The position numbers were made by a program, and so were the translations under genes. A stretch of DNA of 64,000 nt from Hyaloraphidium curvatum. Lineage: Eukaryota > Monoblepharomycota > Hyaloraphidiomycetes > Hyaloraphidiales > Hyaloraphidiaceae. Under the pieces are notes generated by a model, which was not told the DNA's origin, searched no databases, and worked only from the letters and a program-made list of their open reading frames with translations. The stretch lies in NCBI GenBank assembly GCA_025558095.1, contig JAIVFI010000013.1, positions 496,001 through 560,000 on the forward strand, written 5' to 3'. Shown here piece by piece: positions 32,402 to 42,842 of the stretch (the first letter of the stretch is position 1; each line of letters begins with the position of its first letter).

Positions 32402-34555
32402 ATGTCCGTCCCCAAGACCGCCGCGGAGCCCGTCCGCGCCCCCACGCTCCTGGACCGCCTCTCCTCCATCGTCGACGGCACCGACCTCTCCAAGGTGCAG
32501 TACCTGACGGCCCTCGACAACTCGTTCCTCGTCGGCGAGGACGAAGGCCACTCGACCGCCGTCGCGGGGCTGTACATCTTCCGCAAGCGGATCCCGCCCG
32601 AGGTGGTGCTCAAGACAGTGGGGGACTACGCCGTTTCGGGCAGCAGCAGGATGATGTCCCGGGTGGTGCTCAACAAATGGATGTTCGGACGGCCGTACTA
32701 CCAGCGGGGCGCGGACTTCGACGCCCGGAACCACTTTGGTGGGGGCGCCGACCGCCAGCTCACCCCTCCGGCGCTGACGTCCCGGCGCAGAGATCGTGCA
32801 GGTCCCGGCGCCCGGCGGCAAGGCCGAGCTCGAGCTCGTCGCGGGGCAGCTGCAGGGTCGGTTCCTCGACTTCGAGTATCCGCCGTGGAAGGCGTTCTAC
32901 CTCGACGGCGTGGACGGGGGGAACGGGTGCGCGATCTACTGGATGAGCCACCACTGCCTCGCGGGTGAGCCGAACAGCATGCTTCGCCTTCTGCGCAGCT
33001 GATGACGGAATGCCTGCTCTTTTTTGGCTCACAGACGGCCAGGGCTTCGTGAGGACGCTTCTCGGTTACGTCATGTCGGTCGACGAGAACGGAAACCCGC
33101 GCAAGGACAAGGTGGACCTCAAGTCGATGCAGGTGCGCCTCCCTCCTTCGCTCACCGATGCAACCCGCTGATCCGCGCACCCGCGCCGCAGTACGCCGCC
33201 GGCCGCTTCGCCAAGCTCGAAGGCGGCAAGGAGAAGCCCCCCGCCACGCCGATCCGCGACCTGGTCGCCGCGCTCGTGCGCGCGTGGATCGGCATCGCGC
33301 TTTTCGTCGTGCAATCGTTCCTGCTGCTCTTCGTCTTCCGCAAGCGCTCGCTGGTGCAGCCCGAGTTCAAGGTGCTCCCGCAGAAGCAGCTCGCCTACTC
33401 GAACAAGATCATGATGGAGGACCTTAAGGCCGCCAAGAACCACTACCAGTGCACCATCAATGGTGGGCGAACGATTTGATGGGCCGCCGACTTTCGTGTG
33501 CTGATCGACTGCTCGAACGCCCACAGATCTCATGGTCACCGCTTCCTCGGGCGCCGTGCAGAAGTACCTTGAGCACAAGCAGGTCCTCCGCGACCGCGAA
33601 TTGGTCTACATGATCCCCACGAGTGTCCGCCGGGCCGATGACTTTTCGATCAGCAACACGACCTCGGCCTGGCTGTTCCCCGTCACGGCGACGAAGGAGG
33701 ACCCGGTGGAGCGGCTTTCGAGCGTCGCCTGGAGGTTCAACCTCTACAAGCAGAGCTGGGAGCCCTGGGTTTACTACTGGACGTCGCCCTACACCCTGCC
33801 GCTGACGTTCCCGTGGATGCTTCCCAAGCCGTGGGTGTTTCCGTGCTCGTGGTGCGCATTCGTCAACGCTGATGCCGCTGATCGACGCAGCGACCCGCGG
33901 ATCGTGGCACAGCTCAACACGCTCACTGGAGTGATCACCAACGTGCCCGGCCCCTCCAAGCCGATCTATTGGGCCGGCGTGCCCTTCGACCGTGGGTTCC
34001 CACCCGACTGCCTTCTAGACCGTCCTCACCGATGCACCGCAGAGTACGTCCCCGTCCTATGCCCGGGCGCCAACATCATCGGCACGGCGCTGCAGTCGCT
34101 GAACGACCACATCACCCTCGGTACGTTATTCTGGCGATGTGCCAGTGTGTCTCCAATTGCTGAAGTGTCGCCCAGGGGTCACGCTGGATTTCGATCCCGA
34201 CGCCTCCCCCCAGGGCCTCTTCGCCCGCGACGACGCCCGCCTTATCGTCTCTCTCTTCGAGTCCGAGGTCTCCCGCCTGTTCCAGTCGGCCAAGAAGGGC
34301 CAGCCCCGCCGCAAGTCCGTGATCGAGGTGCTGATCCCCGAGGACGCGCGCGACGCGGTCCTGAGGAAGCAGGACGACATCGTCGTCCCGGGCGAGGACG
34401 GAGCGGCGGACGGGGACGGCGGGTTTGAGACGGTGGAGACGTCGGGGACCAAGAGGATAGCGGAGGGGGTGCCGGTCGAAGGAGTCAAGCTTCCGGGGCT
34501 GCGGAGCACGGATTCGATCTTGGTCGCGGCCGCGGCGCAGGCCGTGTCGGCTTGA
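32402..34555 (+). CDS. Wax ester synthase/diacylglycerol acyltransferase, WSD1-type
   Basis: Acyl-CoA:alcohol/diacylglycerol O-acyltransferase making wax esters or triacylglycerol. Eight exons join in phase. The second and third create the catalytic motif SHHCLA/DGQGF, which is an exact HHxxxDG. A membrane helix follows (IGIALFVVQSFLLLFVFRKR). The conserved second half has DLMVTASSGAVQKYL, YMIPTSVRR, SAWLFPV..., TNVPGPSKPIYWAGV and ANIIGTALQSLNDHITLG/VTLDFD. The C-terminus is acidic and disordered apart from the last helix. This bifunctional family is common in actinobacteria and plants and less usual in fungi. Lipid-droplet or ER membrane location is inferred from the central hydrophobic segment. 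Confidence 0.85.
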
Positions 34556-34645
34556 GTTCGTTAGTATCACCGAAAAAAGGGCAGAGGCAGTAGGGTAGGG
34601 GGGATCGATCTTGGGTAGGAGAATTCAATCGGGGCTTCATTTGCT

Positions 34646-36173
34646 TCACGGCTTTCGCTTCTGCACCGGACTCTCCGCCCGCGGAGTCTTTGCCCTGGCC
34701 GCCGTCGCCGGCCTGCTCCGCGCCTGCACCTTGCGGCACGCCTCCAGCAGCTCGTCCGCGGCCCGCACGCGCCGCAGCACGTCGTCCAGCTGCGAAAGCG
34801 CGACGGCGTTGCGCGCCCTCGCGGTGCCGGGCGGCCGATCGTCCGCGGGCTCGAGCAGCGCGTGGGCGGCGACGAGGGCGTGCAGCTCAGAGATCGCCCT
34901 GCGAATCACGTCAGCGAAAGCGTGTCGGAGGAGAGAGCGCGCACCTGCGGACCGCCTCGCTCTTCTCCATCCGCGCGCCGTCCCTCTCCAATATCCCGTC
35001 TACCTCGTTCTGCGCCTTTTCCGCCTCGAAAGAAACAACCGCCACTTCCCGCCGCAATGTGGCCGCGTCGGCGCCCTCCTGCCGCGCCAGCGACTCGGCG
35101 GCCAGCGCCTCGAGTGCACCGGCAGTTTCTTGCGAGGCCGCGCGGGCGTCGGACAGGCGCGCCGCGAGCGCGTCTGAATCCGAGGAGAGGGAAGAGAACC
35201 TCCCCAGGATGGCCTCGAACGACGGCATCTCGGGCTGTCCCTCGGCGACGGCCTCGAGGAAGGCAAGGAACCTCTCGTCTGCGGGAGGCGTCGGCCATCA
35301 GTTCCCCGCTCGCAGCCTAACGGGACGACCCACTTCCGCGTGCGAGCTTTTCACGCTCCTCCTTGAACTTTGCCAGCTCCTCCGCTGCCTCTTTTAGCCT
35401 CTCGATCTCGCGCTCCTTTGCCTGGGCCTCTCCCTTCTCCTGCTCCGCACGCCGCAGCGCGTGCTCGGCCCTGGACGCGTTGGCCTGCCTCACCGCACCA
35501 TCAGCTTCGATCTCCCGCACGCAACGGCGTGCAACCCACCTTCACGACGCCCCCGAACCGCCTCCTCAGCATCTCGAGCTTCTTCCTCCTCCCCTCCACC
35601 TCCCTCCGTGCGATTCCCGCCGCTTCGGCGCGCAGCCGGTACCGCGCGTGCTCGGCGGCCAGGTCCGCGTCGGCCCCGCGGGAGAGGCGGAGGAGCTCCA
35701 TGTGGGCCGAGGCGGGGGACAGCTGGGTTTCGGAGCTGGCGGGGGGCAGGCTGGGCGGGGGGAGCGGGGTCAGCTAAGCACTGCGGGACCGGGGGCGGGA
35801 TCACGCACATGGGTTTGCGGCGGAGTTCGTCGCGCTTCGCCCTGAGGAGGCGGGAGAGCACAGCGGGGTCGGTGGGCCAGCCGTCGGGCCCCCGCTCCGC
35901 GGCCGGCGGCGGCGGATCCCGCTCCTCCGCCGCATCGCTGGCCTTTTCGCCGCCTTGGCGATCGGCTCCGGGGGGCGAGGCGTCGAGGGTCGCGTCGGAG
36001 GCCGCGGGTGGTTCCGGTTCGGGCGGCGGAGTTTCAGGTCGGCTGGGCGGAGATGCATTCCCGGCCGCGCCGGCCTGGGGAGACGCTTCCACCGCCTCCG
36101 CGGGCTGCGGGCAGAGCGGATCGCTGTCGGCCGCTGCGGGATCGGTTCCGGCGTGCGGAGGGGCGGCGGCCAT
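34646..36173 (-). CDS. Coiled-coil protein of unknown function
   Basis: Five exons join in phase on the minus strand. A Pro/Ala-rich disordered leader (MAAAPPHAGTDPAAADSD) precedes a helix LSRLLRAKRDELRRKPMC. Then come coiled-coil segments: ARYRLRAEAAGIARREVEGR, EQEKGEAQAKEREIERLKEA, FEAILGRFSSLSSDSDALAA and VSFEAEKAQNEVDGILERDG. The last exon encodes RRAISELHALVAAHALL and a basic tail (SPVQKRKP). The layout resembles centrosomal, flagellar or kinetochore structural proteins, but no signature picks one. It converges on the WS/DGAT gene with about 90 bp between stops. Confidence 0.68.
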
Positions 36174-37028
36174 TCTGGGTGCCCCTCCGAACGCACGTGA
36201 CGAGGCCCGGGTCGGACTGGCCGCACCCGCGGAGATCGGGGCGGCGATCGGTGCGGAACTTTTCCGGCGGGGAGAGGAGATTGCGGCGCTGCCCTATGAT
36301 GGCGCTGGCGCCAACCAAGGAGCGGGCGGCCCCGATTTTGGATTCTGCGGCGGGTCGATCCTGAGGGACCGATCGCACCACTTGCCGCCCATCGGTGCTT
36401 GCACGCCGCGGCCGTGCCGGCCAAGCAAACCGGACGGCATGGCACAATCATGGATCGATCAAGCTGATGGAAACCCTTTCGGAGCTACCTCGTGCACGGG
36501 AGCTGGGGATGCCTACGGGGTTTCTTTTGAGCCGCGACCGGTCGGCAGGGCGGGAGTCACTATCGAGGACGACCGCACTGATCGGTCCCACCGCGTTGAC
36601 GCGGGGTCCCTGGGACATCTCGCCACCGGCGAATCCGCGACGGTGACGACGGCCGCGGCAGGCACGGCGAGGATAACGCCACCTTGAGACGACGACCCGG
36701 CGCAAGACCGCCCGGTTCGGAGGCCTCTGTACGGGCGGCCCGCGATTGCGAATCGCGGCCACCGCGGCCCCCGCCGGCCCCCCGCGGCGCGCATTTTCCC
36801 CGGCGGACGGCGGACGCGCAGCCGTCGCTTGGCCGCGGGCGCCCGTCGGCTTCCGAGCGGGTGCGGCCGACGGCCAGGCCGCGTGCCTTCGCTCGGTAGC
36901 AACGCCAGCGCCACCGCGGCACCGCATGCAATCCGGCCGCGGGCAGGGCCGGCGCGTCGCGGCCGTCTGAGATTGTATCGCCCATCGCCCGGCCGCGCCG
37001 CGCTGCGGGAGCGCGCGGAGCCGGACCG
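36174..37028. other. GC-rich stretch without a well-supported gene on the plus strand
   Basis: Long overlapping open frames exist on both strands, as expected from the high GC content. None shows a recognisable domain except the Cys-rich minus-strand reading described under findings, which reaches into this interval from about 37,560. Its 3' end could not be determined. Confidence 0.4.
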
Positions 37029-39080
37029 ATGCCGCGCGGGAACCACCGACCAGCGCGGGCGGCCGCGGACGCGCCCCCGCCCGGCCGCAGCGCCGCCCCG
37101 CTCTCGTTCCGCGAGTTTGCGTTCGATTTTGGCGCGCCCGACGCGTGCGGCTCCCGCGGGCCGCAGAGGGCCGGGCATCTTGCCGCCCACGCCCAGGCAC
37201 CGCCCGCGATGGCCGCCGCACATCCGGGCGCGGGGCAATTCCACCATCTGCTGCTCTCCTCGCAAGTGCCACACGTGCAGATGCCGATAACGGCCACCGC
37301 GAGGGCCTTGCAGCTTCACTGGGCCCCGGGCCTCGCCCAACAAGCATCCCACCTCGACGCCACCCGCAGCCCGCCAGAGCAGCCCCAGCACATGCTCCGG
37401 ACGGACGCTCGGCGCTCCCCGCGCCAGTCGCCGCCGCCCGGCGCGCACCGGCGGCAGACCGGGCAGGGGAGGAAGGACCACCACCGCAGGTGGTCCACGA
37501 GCCCGCCCTCAGCACGCCCGATAGCCTCCGAGCGGCGGTCCTCGGCCAGCGACTCGGTCGCCTACCATACATCGGCGCCGGAGCTTGCTGGGCAGCAGCG
37601 CCGCGGCCGCCAGGTCCCCGCCGCGCAGGTCCCTGTGCGGCCATTCCCGGACTACGTTCTGGACGCCGGAGAGGACCCCGAGGACGAGGTCGTTGCGGCA
37701 CTATACCAGGACCCCGTCACGGGACAGCTCACCATCGGCGAGCCCGTGGAGTTGAGCGTCGTGCGGCGGGCGATGCGGGATCGCGCCCCGGAAAGCCGCA
37801 ACCACGCGGCCGGGAAGCCCCCGCTTCCCCAGGCGCAGGGTTGGGCGGGCAACATCCGGCAGGACAGAGGCCGGGAGCGGCGACCGGCGTCGATGTACGC
37901 CATGGACAATCCCGTCGGAAGGCATGCAGCACCACCGCCGCCGCTGGCGCTGGCATTCGACCCGCGCAGCCACGCGGGCTTGGCCCCGCTGCAGGAACCC
38001 ACCCCGATCACCCCTGCGCATGCCCATCCACAGGCATTCCCTCCCGCATCCGTATTGCGCCCGAGGGCGCACAGCGGTGACCCGGCGCGCGGTGGCCAGG
38101 GCCAGCTCTTCCTGGTGCCCCTCTACCCGCCGCCTTCGGCATCGACGGAGCCGCAGAGGCACTCCCCGGCATATTCCGCCTCCGAGTACGATTCGTTCCG
38201 CCGGCCCGTTTCCGCAGGTGCATCCGCGCGGCCCATCGCGCGCTCGGTCTCGTACCACGAGCCGTCTCCCGTTCTGCGCATCTGGGACAGCCCCGTGCGC
38301 GCATTCGGCAGCCAGCCCGACGTCTCGCACCCGATGTACCCCTTCCTGGAGGACCGCCACTCCTCGGACGAGGACGTGGCCTGCATGCCGCCTGCTCCGG
38401 ACCCTTCCTCTCGGCGCAGCGGGAGCATCAGCAGCATCGACGAACCCCGCGTTCCCTCGCGCTCTTCCCTGTTCCCGCCCCTCCTCCAACCCTCCCCCCT
38501 GCACGCCCCCTCATCCCTCCTCGCCTCGGAGCTCGTCGGCGCCTACGTCTCCCCCGACCCCCCCGCCGACAACTTCCGCACCCCCGCCCGCCCCGCCACC
38601 GCCCCGGACCCCGACCCCCCGCCGCGCTTCCCGCACTCCCCCGCCAGCATCCAGGACTCGGGGTACGGCTCGCAGCCCTCCCAACCGGGCGCCACCCCCG
38701 TCCCGGGCTTCCTCCCAGACTCGGCGCTCAGCCGCCCCGAGAGCGAGTTCCCCTCCCTGGCGGGGACCCCGGTGCTCCCCGGACTGGTGCCGTACCGCGT
38801 GTTCCCGCTCCACGAACCCGCATCCGACGCGGCAGGTGGCGGGCTGAGGTGCAAGAAGCTGCCCCTGAGGAGGGTGGCCGAGTTCGAGGACGCGTTCGGG
38901 GCCACGGCGTGGGGCGGGCCGGCGCCGTACCGGAGGCCGGCGAGGCCGTATGCGGAGAGGAGGTTCGAGTTCGGGATGGCGAGATGGGAGGAGGGTGGGG
39001 AGGGTGGGTGGACGGTGGGCGTCGTGGGGGGTGAGGGGCAGGAGGCCGAAGGCTGGGGGAGGAAGAGGGCGAGGACGTGA
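37029..39080 (+). CDS. Long disordered Ser/Pro-rich protein
   Basis: An uninterrupted frame of 683 codons ends at 39080. The portion after about 37,620 looks coding: PFPDYVLDAGEDPEDEVVAA, SASEYDSFRRPVSAGASARP, RSGSISSIDEPRVPSR and the compact C-terminus KKLPLRRVAEFEDAFGA. Most of it is intrinsically disordered with many SP/SxxE sites, typical of fungal regulatory or scaffold proteins. No domain was recognised. The start is uncertain: 37029, 37209 or later ATGs such as 37894 are possible, and the first 600 bases also read as a Cys-rich protein on the other strand. An AATAAA at 39335-39340 lies downstream. Confidence 0.55.
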   Translation: MPRGNHRPARAAADAPPPGRSAAPLSFREFAFDFGAPDACGSRGPQRAGHLAAHAQAPPAMAAAHPGAGQFHHLLLSSQVPHVQMPITATARALQLHWAPGLAQQASHLDATRSPPEQPQHMLRTDARRSPRQSPPPGAHRRQTGQGRKDHHRRWSTSPPSARPIASERRSSASDSVAYHTSAPELAGQQRRGRQVPAAQVPVRPFPDYVLDAGEDPEDEVVAALYQDPVTGQLTIGEPVELSVVRRAMRDRAPESRNHAAGKPPLPQAQGWAGNIRQDRGRERRPASMYAMDNPVGRHAAPPPPLALAFDPRSHAGLAPLQEPTPITPAHAHPQAFPPASVLRPRAHSGDPARGGQGQLFLVPLYPPPSASTEPQRHSPAYSASEYDSFRRPVSAGASARPIARSVSYHEPSPVLRIWDSPVRAFGSQPDVSHPMYPFLEDRHSSDEDVACMPPAPDPSSRRSGSISSIDEPRVPSRSSLFPPLLQPSPLHAPSSLLASELVGAYVSPDPPADNFRTPARPATAPDPDPPPRFPHSPASIQDSGYGSQPSQPGATPVPGFLPDSALSRPESEFPSLAGTPVLPGLVPYRVFPLHEPASDAAGGGLRCKKLPLRRVAEFEDAFGATAWGGPAPYRRPARPYAERRFEFGMARWEEGGEGGWTVGVVGGEGQEAEGWGRKRART

Positions 39081-39371
39081 CTGGCGGCGACTGGGCTGCT
39101 GGACCTGGAACGGAACTTGACCTGGAGATGGATGCGACTTGGTTGGACTCGACGCGGGGGTGGACTGGACTTGGAACGGGGCGAAAGGAACGCGGGAGAG
39201 GGTAGGAGAGGGCGGTGCGATGGGAGCGGATGCTGGATACCCTGCTTGGAAACCACCCGCGATCGGCTGCATACTGTACATTGGCCATGATTTTTGCCAT
39301 TATATCGAGACTTGTGTGCGCCCGCGCGTGACTCAATAAACTGTCGCGGCCGTCGTTTTGGCATCGAAGAA

Positions 39372-41063
39372 ATGTCCCGCGAGGCCGCCACCGCTGCTCC
39401 CGCCGCTGGCTCCGCTGCCGGTGGCATCCTGGGCGTCGCCCAGTCGTCGCGGCCGCATTGCGGCTGCGGCAACGAACGCGTGTGCGACGTGTGCACGAAC
39501 CGCCTTCACCGGTTGGCCGCGCTCTGCGACCCACCTGTGCCCTCGGAGACCATCGCCGTCCACTTCAAAAGTGTTCCTGACGCTCTGCATTCGGTGGCCA
39601 AGGCAATTGGGTACGGGCTGCCGAACGCCGAGAGGGGCTACCCCGGGCCATTCGGACCTTCGCACGACGCGTTCGCGCGCGAGATCCTGGCCGTGCTCTC
39701 TTCCGCGGAACACCTGGATGCCATCAATACCATCGGAATGTTCACGGACCAAGGACTCCTGGGCTACGGACCGGGCGAAGACGAGGCGAAGGCATCGTTC
39801 ATGCGAAGCGCGGAGATCGCCCTGCGCAGGCTGGAGGGCGGCGATCAGGCGCTCACCGAGGACGCGCTCGCCGAGCGCGCGGTAACGGCCGGCGAACTCG
39901 CAATAGGCAGATTGGCCGAACTCGGCCTGGAGAGGCTCGAGGAAGCGCACTCGGGAATGGGCGAGTCCCGCGAAGCCGAGGCCGAGCTACGCCGCTGCGT
40001 CGAGTTGATAGAGCGCTACTACTTGTCTGCGAGCAAGTTTGCGACCGCGATGAAGGACCTCTTGGGCCACATGCGGATGGACGAGCACCACGCTGCAGAC
40101 GAGTACGCGACGATCTGGCGTCAGCACTGCACCACGATCGCGAAACTCCTCGGCACTCTCGTAGACGTCTACCACAAGGAATTGGGATGGCTTTCGCCCG
40201 ACGAACGAATGAGGAAGGCCAACGACTTCTGGCTCCGTGCCGCCGAGCTGGGCCATCCGATCTCCTGCCAGAACCTCGGTGTGAGCTTTTCACGGGGTTA
40301 CGGCCTCCCGAGAAGTGCGAGCAAGTCGATCTTCTGGCACGAGCGGTCTCGGGAGCTCATACAAAACCCCGCGATCCCGGAGCTGCCCACCGAAGGCTAC
40401 GATTCGAGTCTGTTGAGCTTCCTCGAGGAAGCCATGGCGGGCGACTGCGGCTTGACTCTCGACGAAGCGCAGGAAGTGACACAGGGCCGTTTCCTGCTCG
40501 ATCCAAAGAAGCAGTTCCGGGCGTGCGACTGGCTGTTCGCGCACGGGAAGCATCGAGGTGCCGAGGCGTTCGCCAGATCCTTCGCCTGCTACTCGACCGA
40601 TCCTCGCGAGGAGAAGTCGATCTGCGTGGGTCTCTATCTCATGGGAAGGACCGCTCGGATCAAAGAACGCCCGCCGTCCGAGCCTCCCGCGGCCGAAATT
40701 CGCTCGTGGTTCGACGCCCTCGCTGAACGCTACACGCGCCTCGCTTCCAACCTCTCCGAGATCGGTTGACATCAGAAGGTCCTCGTTGGTGATGCCTTAG
40801 GCGTGGAAAAGACCGAGGTGCTCGCAGCCCTCTCATGCATCGTCTGCGGCCGGACCGCGTCGGACGTCGGCCTGCCCAGGCTCAAGCGGTGTTCGCGGTG
40901 CCGGTCGACTGCGATCGCGTACTGCGGGGCCGGGTGCCAGAAGACCGACTACAAGGGGCCACGGGGGGCACACGGGGAGAAGAGCGAGAGGCGGGAGGGG
41001 AAGCAGAGCGAGTGTGATATGGTCAGGGCCGTGCTGGAGGGGGGTGGAGGCGGAGGTGACTGA
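39372..41063 (+). pseudogene. Sel1-repeat/MYND zinc finger protein, copy 1, with an in-frame TGA
   Basis: The first 466 codons (39372-40769) encode a Cys-rich N-terminus (CGCGNERVCDVC), helical Sel1-like repeats (FWLRAAELGHPISCQNLG) and SICVGLYLMGRTARI, ending SNLSEIG then TGA at 40767-40769. The same frame continues without further stops to 41063. That tail encodes VEKTEVLAALSCIVCGRTAS and the MYND finger CSRCRSTAIAYCGAGCQK. The sister gene at 45588-47380 has GGA in place of TGA and reads through both parts. Options are a recent nonsense mutation, a very short 36-bp intron (about 40766-40801, GT...AG, in phase) that removes the stop, or readthrough. MYND fingers bind Pro-rich partners; function otherwise unknown. 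Confidence 0.72.
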
Positions 41064-41670
41064 AGGCGCGATCGCATGAGATGGACAGCGAGGACCGTGA
41101 GCCCGGGTATTGAGCGAAAGAGGATGCATTATTGGCGTACTGTTTTTCTGCCTCGATGGTCCTGATCCATCCACTCTACCTGCCGCCGTCGTCGCCGCCG
41201 CCTCGCGCCAGCCCCGCCTCAAGCACTTTACTCACCGCGCCGCTGCCTTCCTCCTCATGATCCCTCTCGGCAACGGCCCTTTCGGCGGGCCTACTAACGG
41301 TTTTGGCCCTCCTGCGGGGAACCCGCCTCCTCAGGTGAGCTTTTTTCGGTTCTGCGGCGCGGTGGTGTCAAGGCTGGCGCGTGGTGGCTTCGACGACTGC
41401 GGTACGGTACGAGCGTGCACCTCGCCCTTCTGCCTGATGGCATCCAGCGGCGGCGGTGAGGCCGGCTGCCCGTCGTCCCACGTGCGGGGGGATCGGCACG
41501 ACTTGCACTCGCCTCGCACCATGCGAAGTGCCTACTAGGCATCTCTGGGCTGACGGGGGCATGCACCGCCACCGGGAGACACAACAGCAAAAGAGACGCC
41601 ACAAGCGAGACGGGGCGGGAATCCCCTCGGACAGCAATAGCAGCAGGCTTTATTAAGGTCCAGTTCCGCC
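41064..41670. other. Spacer with no well-supported gene
   Basis: Contains one suggestive plus-strand opening around 41260-41332 (MIPLGNGPFGGPTNGF, Gly/Pro/Asn-rich) followed by a good donor cag|gtgagctttttt. The possible downstream exons end within a few codons. It could be the first exon of a tiny gene or chance. Nothing else was seen. Confidence 0.4.
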
Positions 41671-42705
41671 ATGAGCGCCCTCCCGCCGCGCGACCCGTCG
41701 CTGGACGCGTACCGCCGCAACCTCCGCGCGAACCTGGACGCGCCGCTCGACGCCGACGGCGAACACCCCGTTGTGGCCGACGCGTGGGCGGGCGGCGACC
41801 TGAAGCCGGACGCGCCCGCCGACGCCGACGCGCTGCGGGCCGTCGAGGTGCTGGAGCGCGACGGCTTCGTCGTGCTCCCGTCGCTGGTTCCGCCCGAGCG
41901 CTGCGACGCCCTCCGCGCCGCGCTCGACCGGATCGACCAGCCGCTGGGGCGCAACCGCTTCGAGGGGTACAACACGAGGAGGATCAACACCGTCTACGGC
42001 AAGACGTCGGCCGCGGACGAGTTCATCCTCCATCCGCGCGTGCTCGCCGTGCTCGACCGCGTCCTCCAACCGGGATTCCTCCTGTCGGCGTGCCAGGCCG
42101 TCGAGATCATGCCCGGGGAAAAGGCCCAGCCGCTCCACTACGACTGTTCCTACATCCGGATCCCGCGCCCGCGCCGCGCGGTGCTGGTCAACGTCTTCTG
42201 GGCGATCGACGACTATTCGGCGCAGAACGGAGGCACCAAGATGATTCCGGGTTCGCATTTGTGGGGTCAAGATAGGCTGCCGGACCCGGCCAAGGACCCG
42301 ATCGTGCCCACGGCGATGCCGAAAGGCAGCTGCGTCATCTTCTACTCGACCACGTGGCACGCCGGGGGTGCGTTCTTCTTCCTCATCCCGCTGTCGCGCG
42401 AGCTAACTCGCCGCGCTCCAGGTGCCAACAAGACTTCCAAGCCCCGCATGGCCCTGGGCGTCCTCTACGGCGAGCCCTTCATCCGGCAGCTCGAGACGGC
42501 GTTCGGCGTGCTGCACCCGAAGCAGGTCGCCCGCCTCCCGCGGCGGCTGCGCGAGATGCTGGGCTACTCGACGGTCGCGCCCAACATCGGCAACATCGAC
42601 GGGCGGAGCCCGCTGCGGCGGCTGGATCCGTCGAAGGGGGACGGGTACCTGTGGCTCGTGCGGGAGGATATGCCGCTCGAGAGGGGGGACGGGGCCAAGC
42701 TTTGA
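41671..42705 (+). CDS. Phytanoyl-CoA dioxygenase-like Fe(II)/2-oxoglutarate oxygenase
   Basis: Two exons around a 54-bp intron near 42370-42420; the intron length is a multiple of three, so the unspliced frame also stays open. The jelly-roll core carries FEGYNTRRINTVYGKT, the metal-binding H-x-D in QPLHYDCSYIRI, NVFWAIDDYSAQNGGTKMIP, the distal His in STTWHAGG and the Arg region NKTSKPRMALGVLYG. After splicing, HAGGANKTSKPR matches the usual PhyH C-terminal strand. These enzymes hydroxylate lipids or secondary metabolites; the substrate is not evident. Confidence 0.85.
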   Translation: MSALPPRDPSLDAYRRNLRANLDAPLDADGEHPVVADAWAGGDLKPDAPADADALRAVEVLERDGFVVLPSLVPPERCDALRAALDRIDQPLGRNRFEGYNTRRINTVYGKTSAADEFILHPRVLAVLDRVLQPGFLLSACQAVEIMPGEKAQPLHYDCSYIRIPRPRRAVLVNVFWAIDDYSAQNGGTKMIPGSHLWGQDRLPDPAKDPIVPTAMPKGSCVIFYSTTWHAGGAFFFLIPLSRELTRRAPGANKTSKPRMALGVLYGEPFIRQLETAFGVLHPKQVARLPRRLREMLGYSTVAPNIGNIDGRSPLRRLDPSKGDGYLWLVREDMPLERGDGAKL

Positions 42706-42842
42706 GGGCTCTTGGCAAGCAGTGAGGCATCTTGGACCTGGTGAGCGTGCAAAGGACGTCGTGGATAAGAGCATGAGTGCGGTGGACCTTGTCCGTGTGA
42801 ATCGGCACCATTCGGCGTATAGAGCATCCTTTCTTTCTCGAT

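Noticed and set aside
40767-40769. TGA in the Sel1/MYND gene as a selenocysteine or reassigned codon
   Set aside because: The sister gene has Gly there, not Cys, and TGA, TAG and TAA all terminate conserved genes elsewhere in the window.
41110-41538. A 142-codon plus-strand frame between the Sel1/MYND gene and the PhyH gene
   Set aside because: No domain, abrupt changes in composition, and an apparent donor site after 25 good codons; not enough to call a gene.
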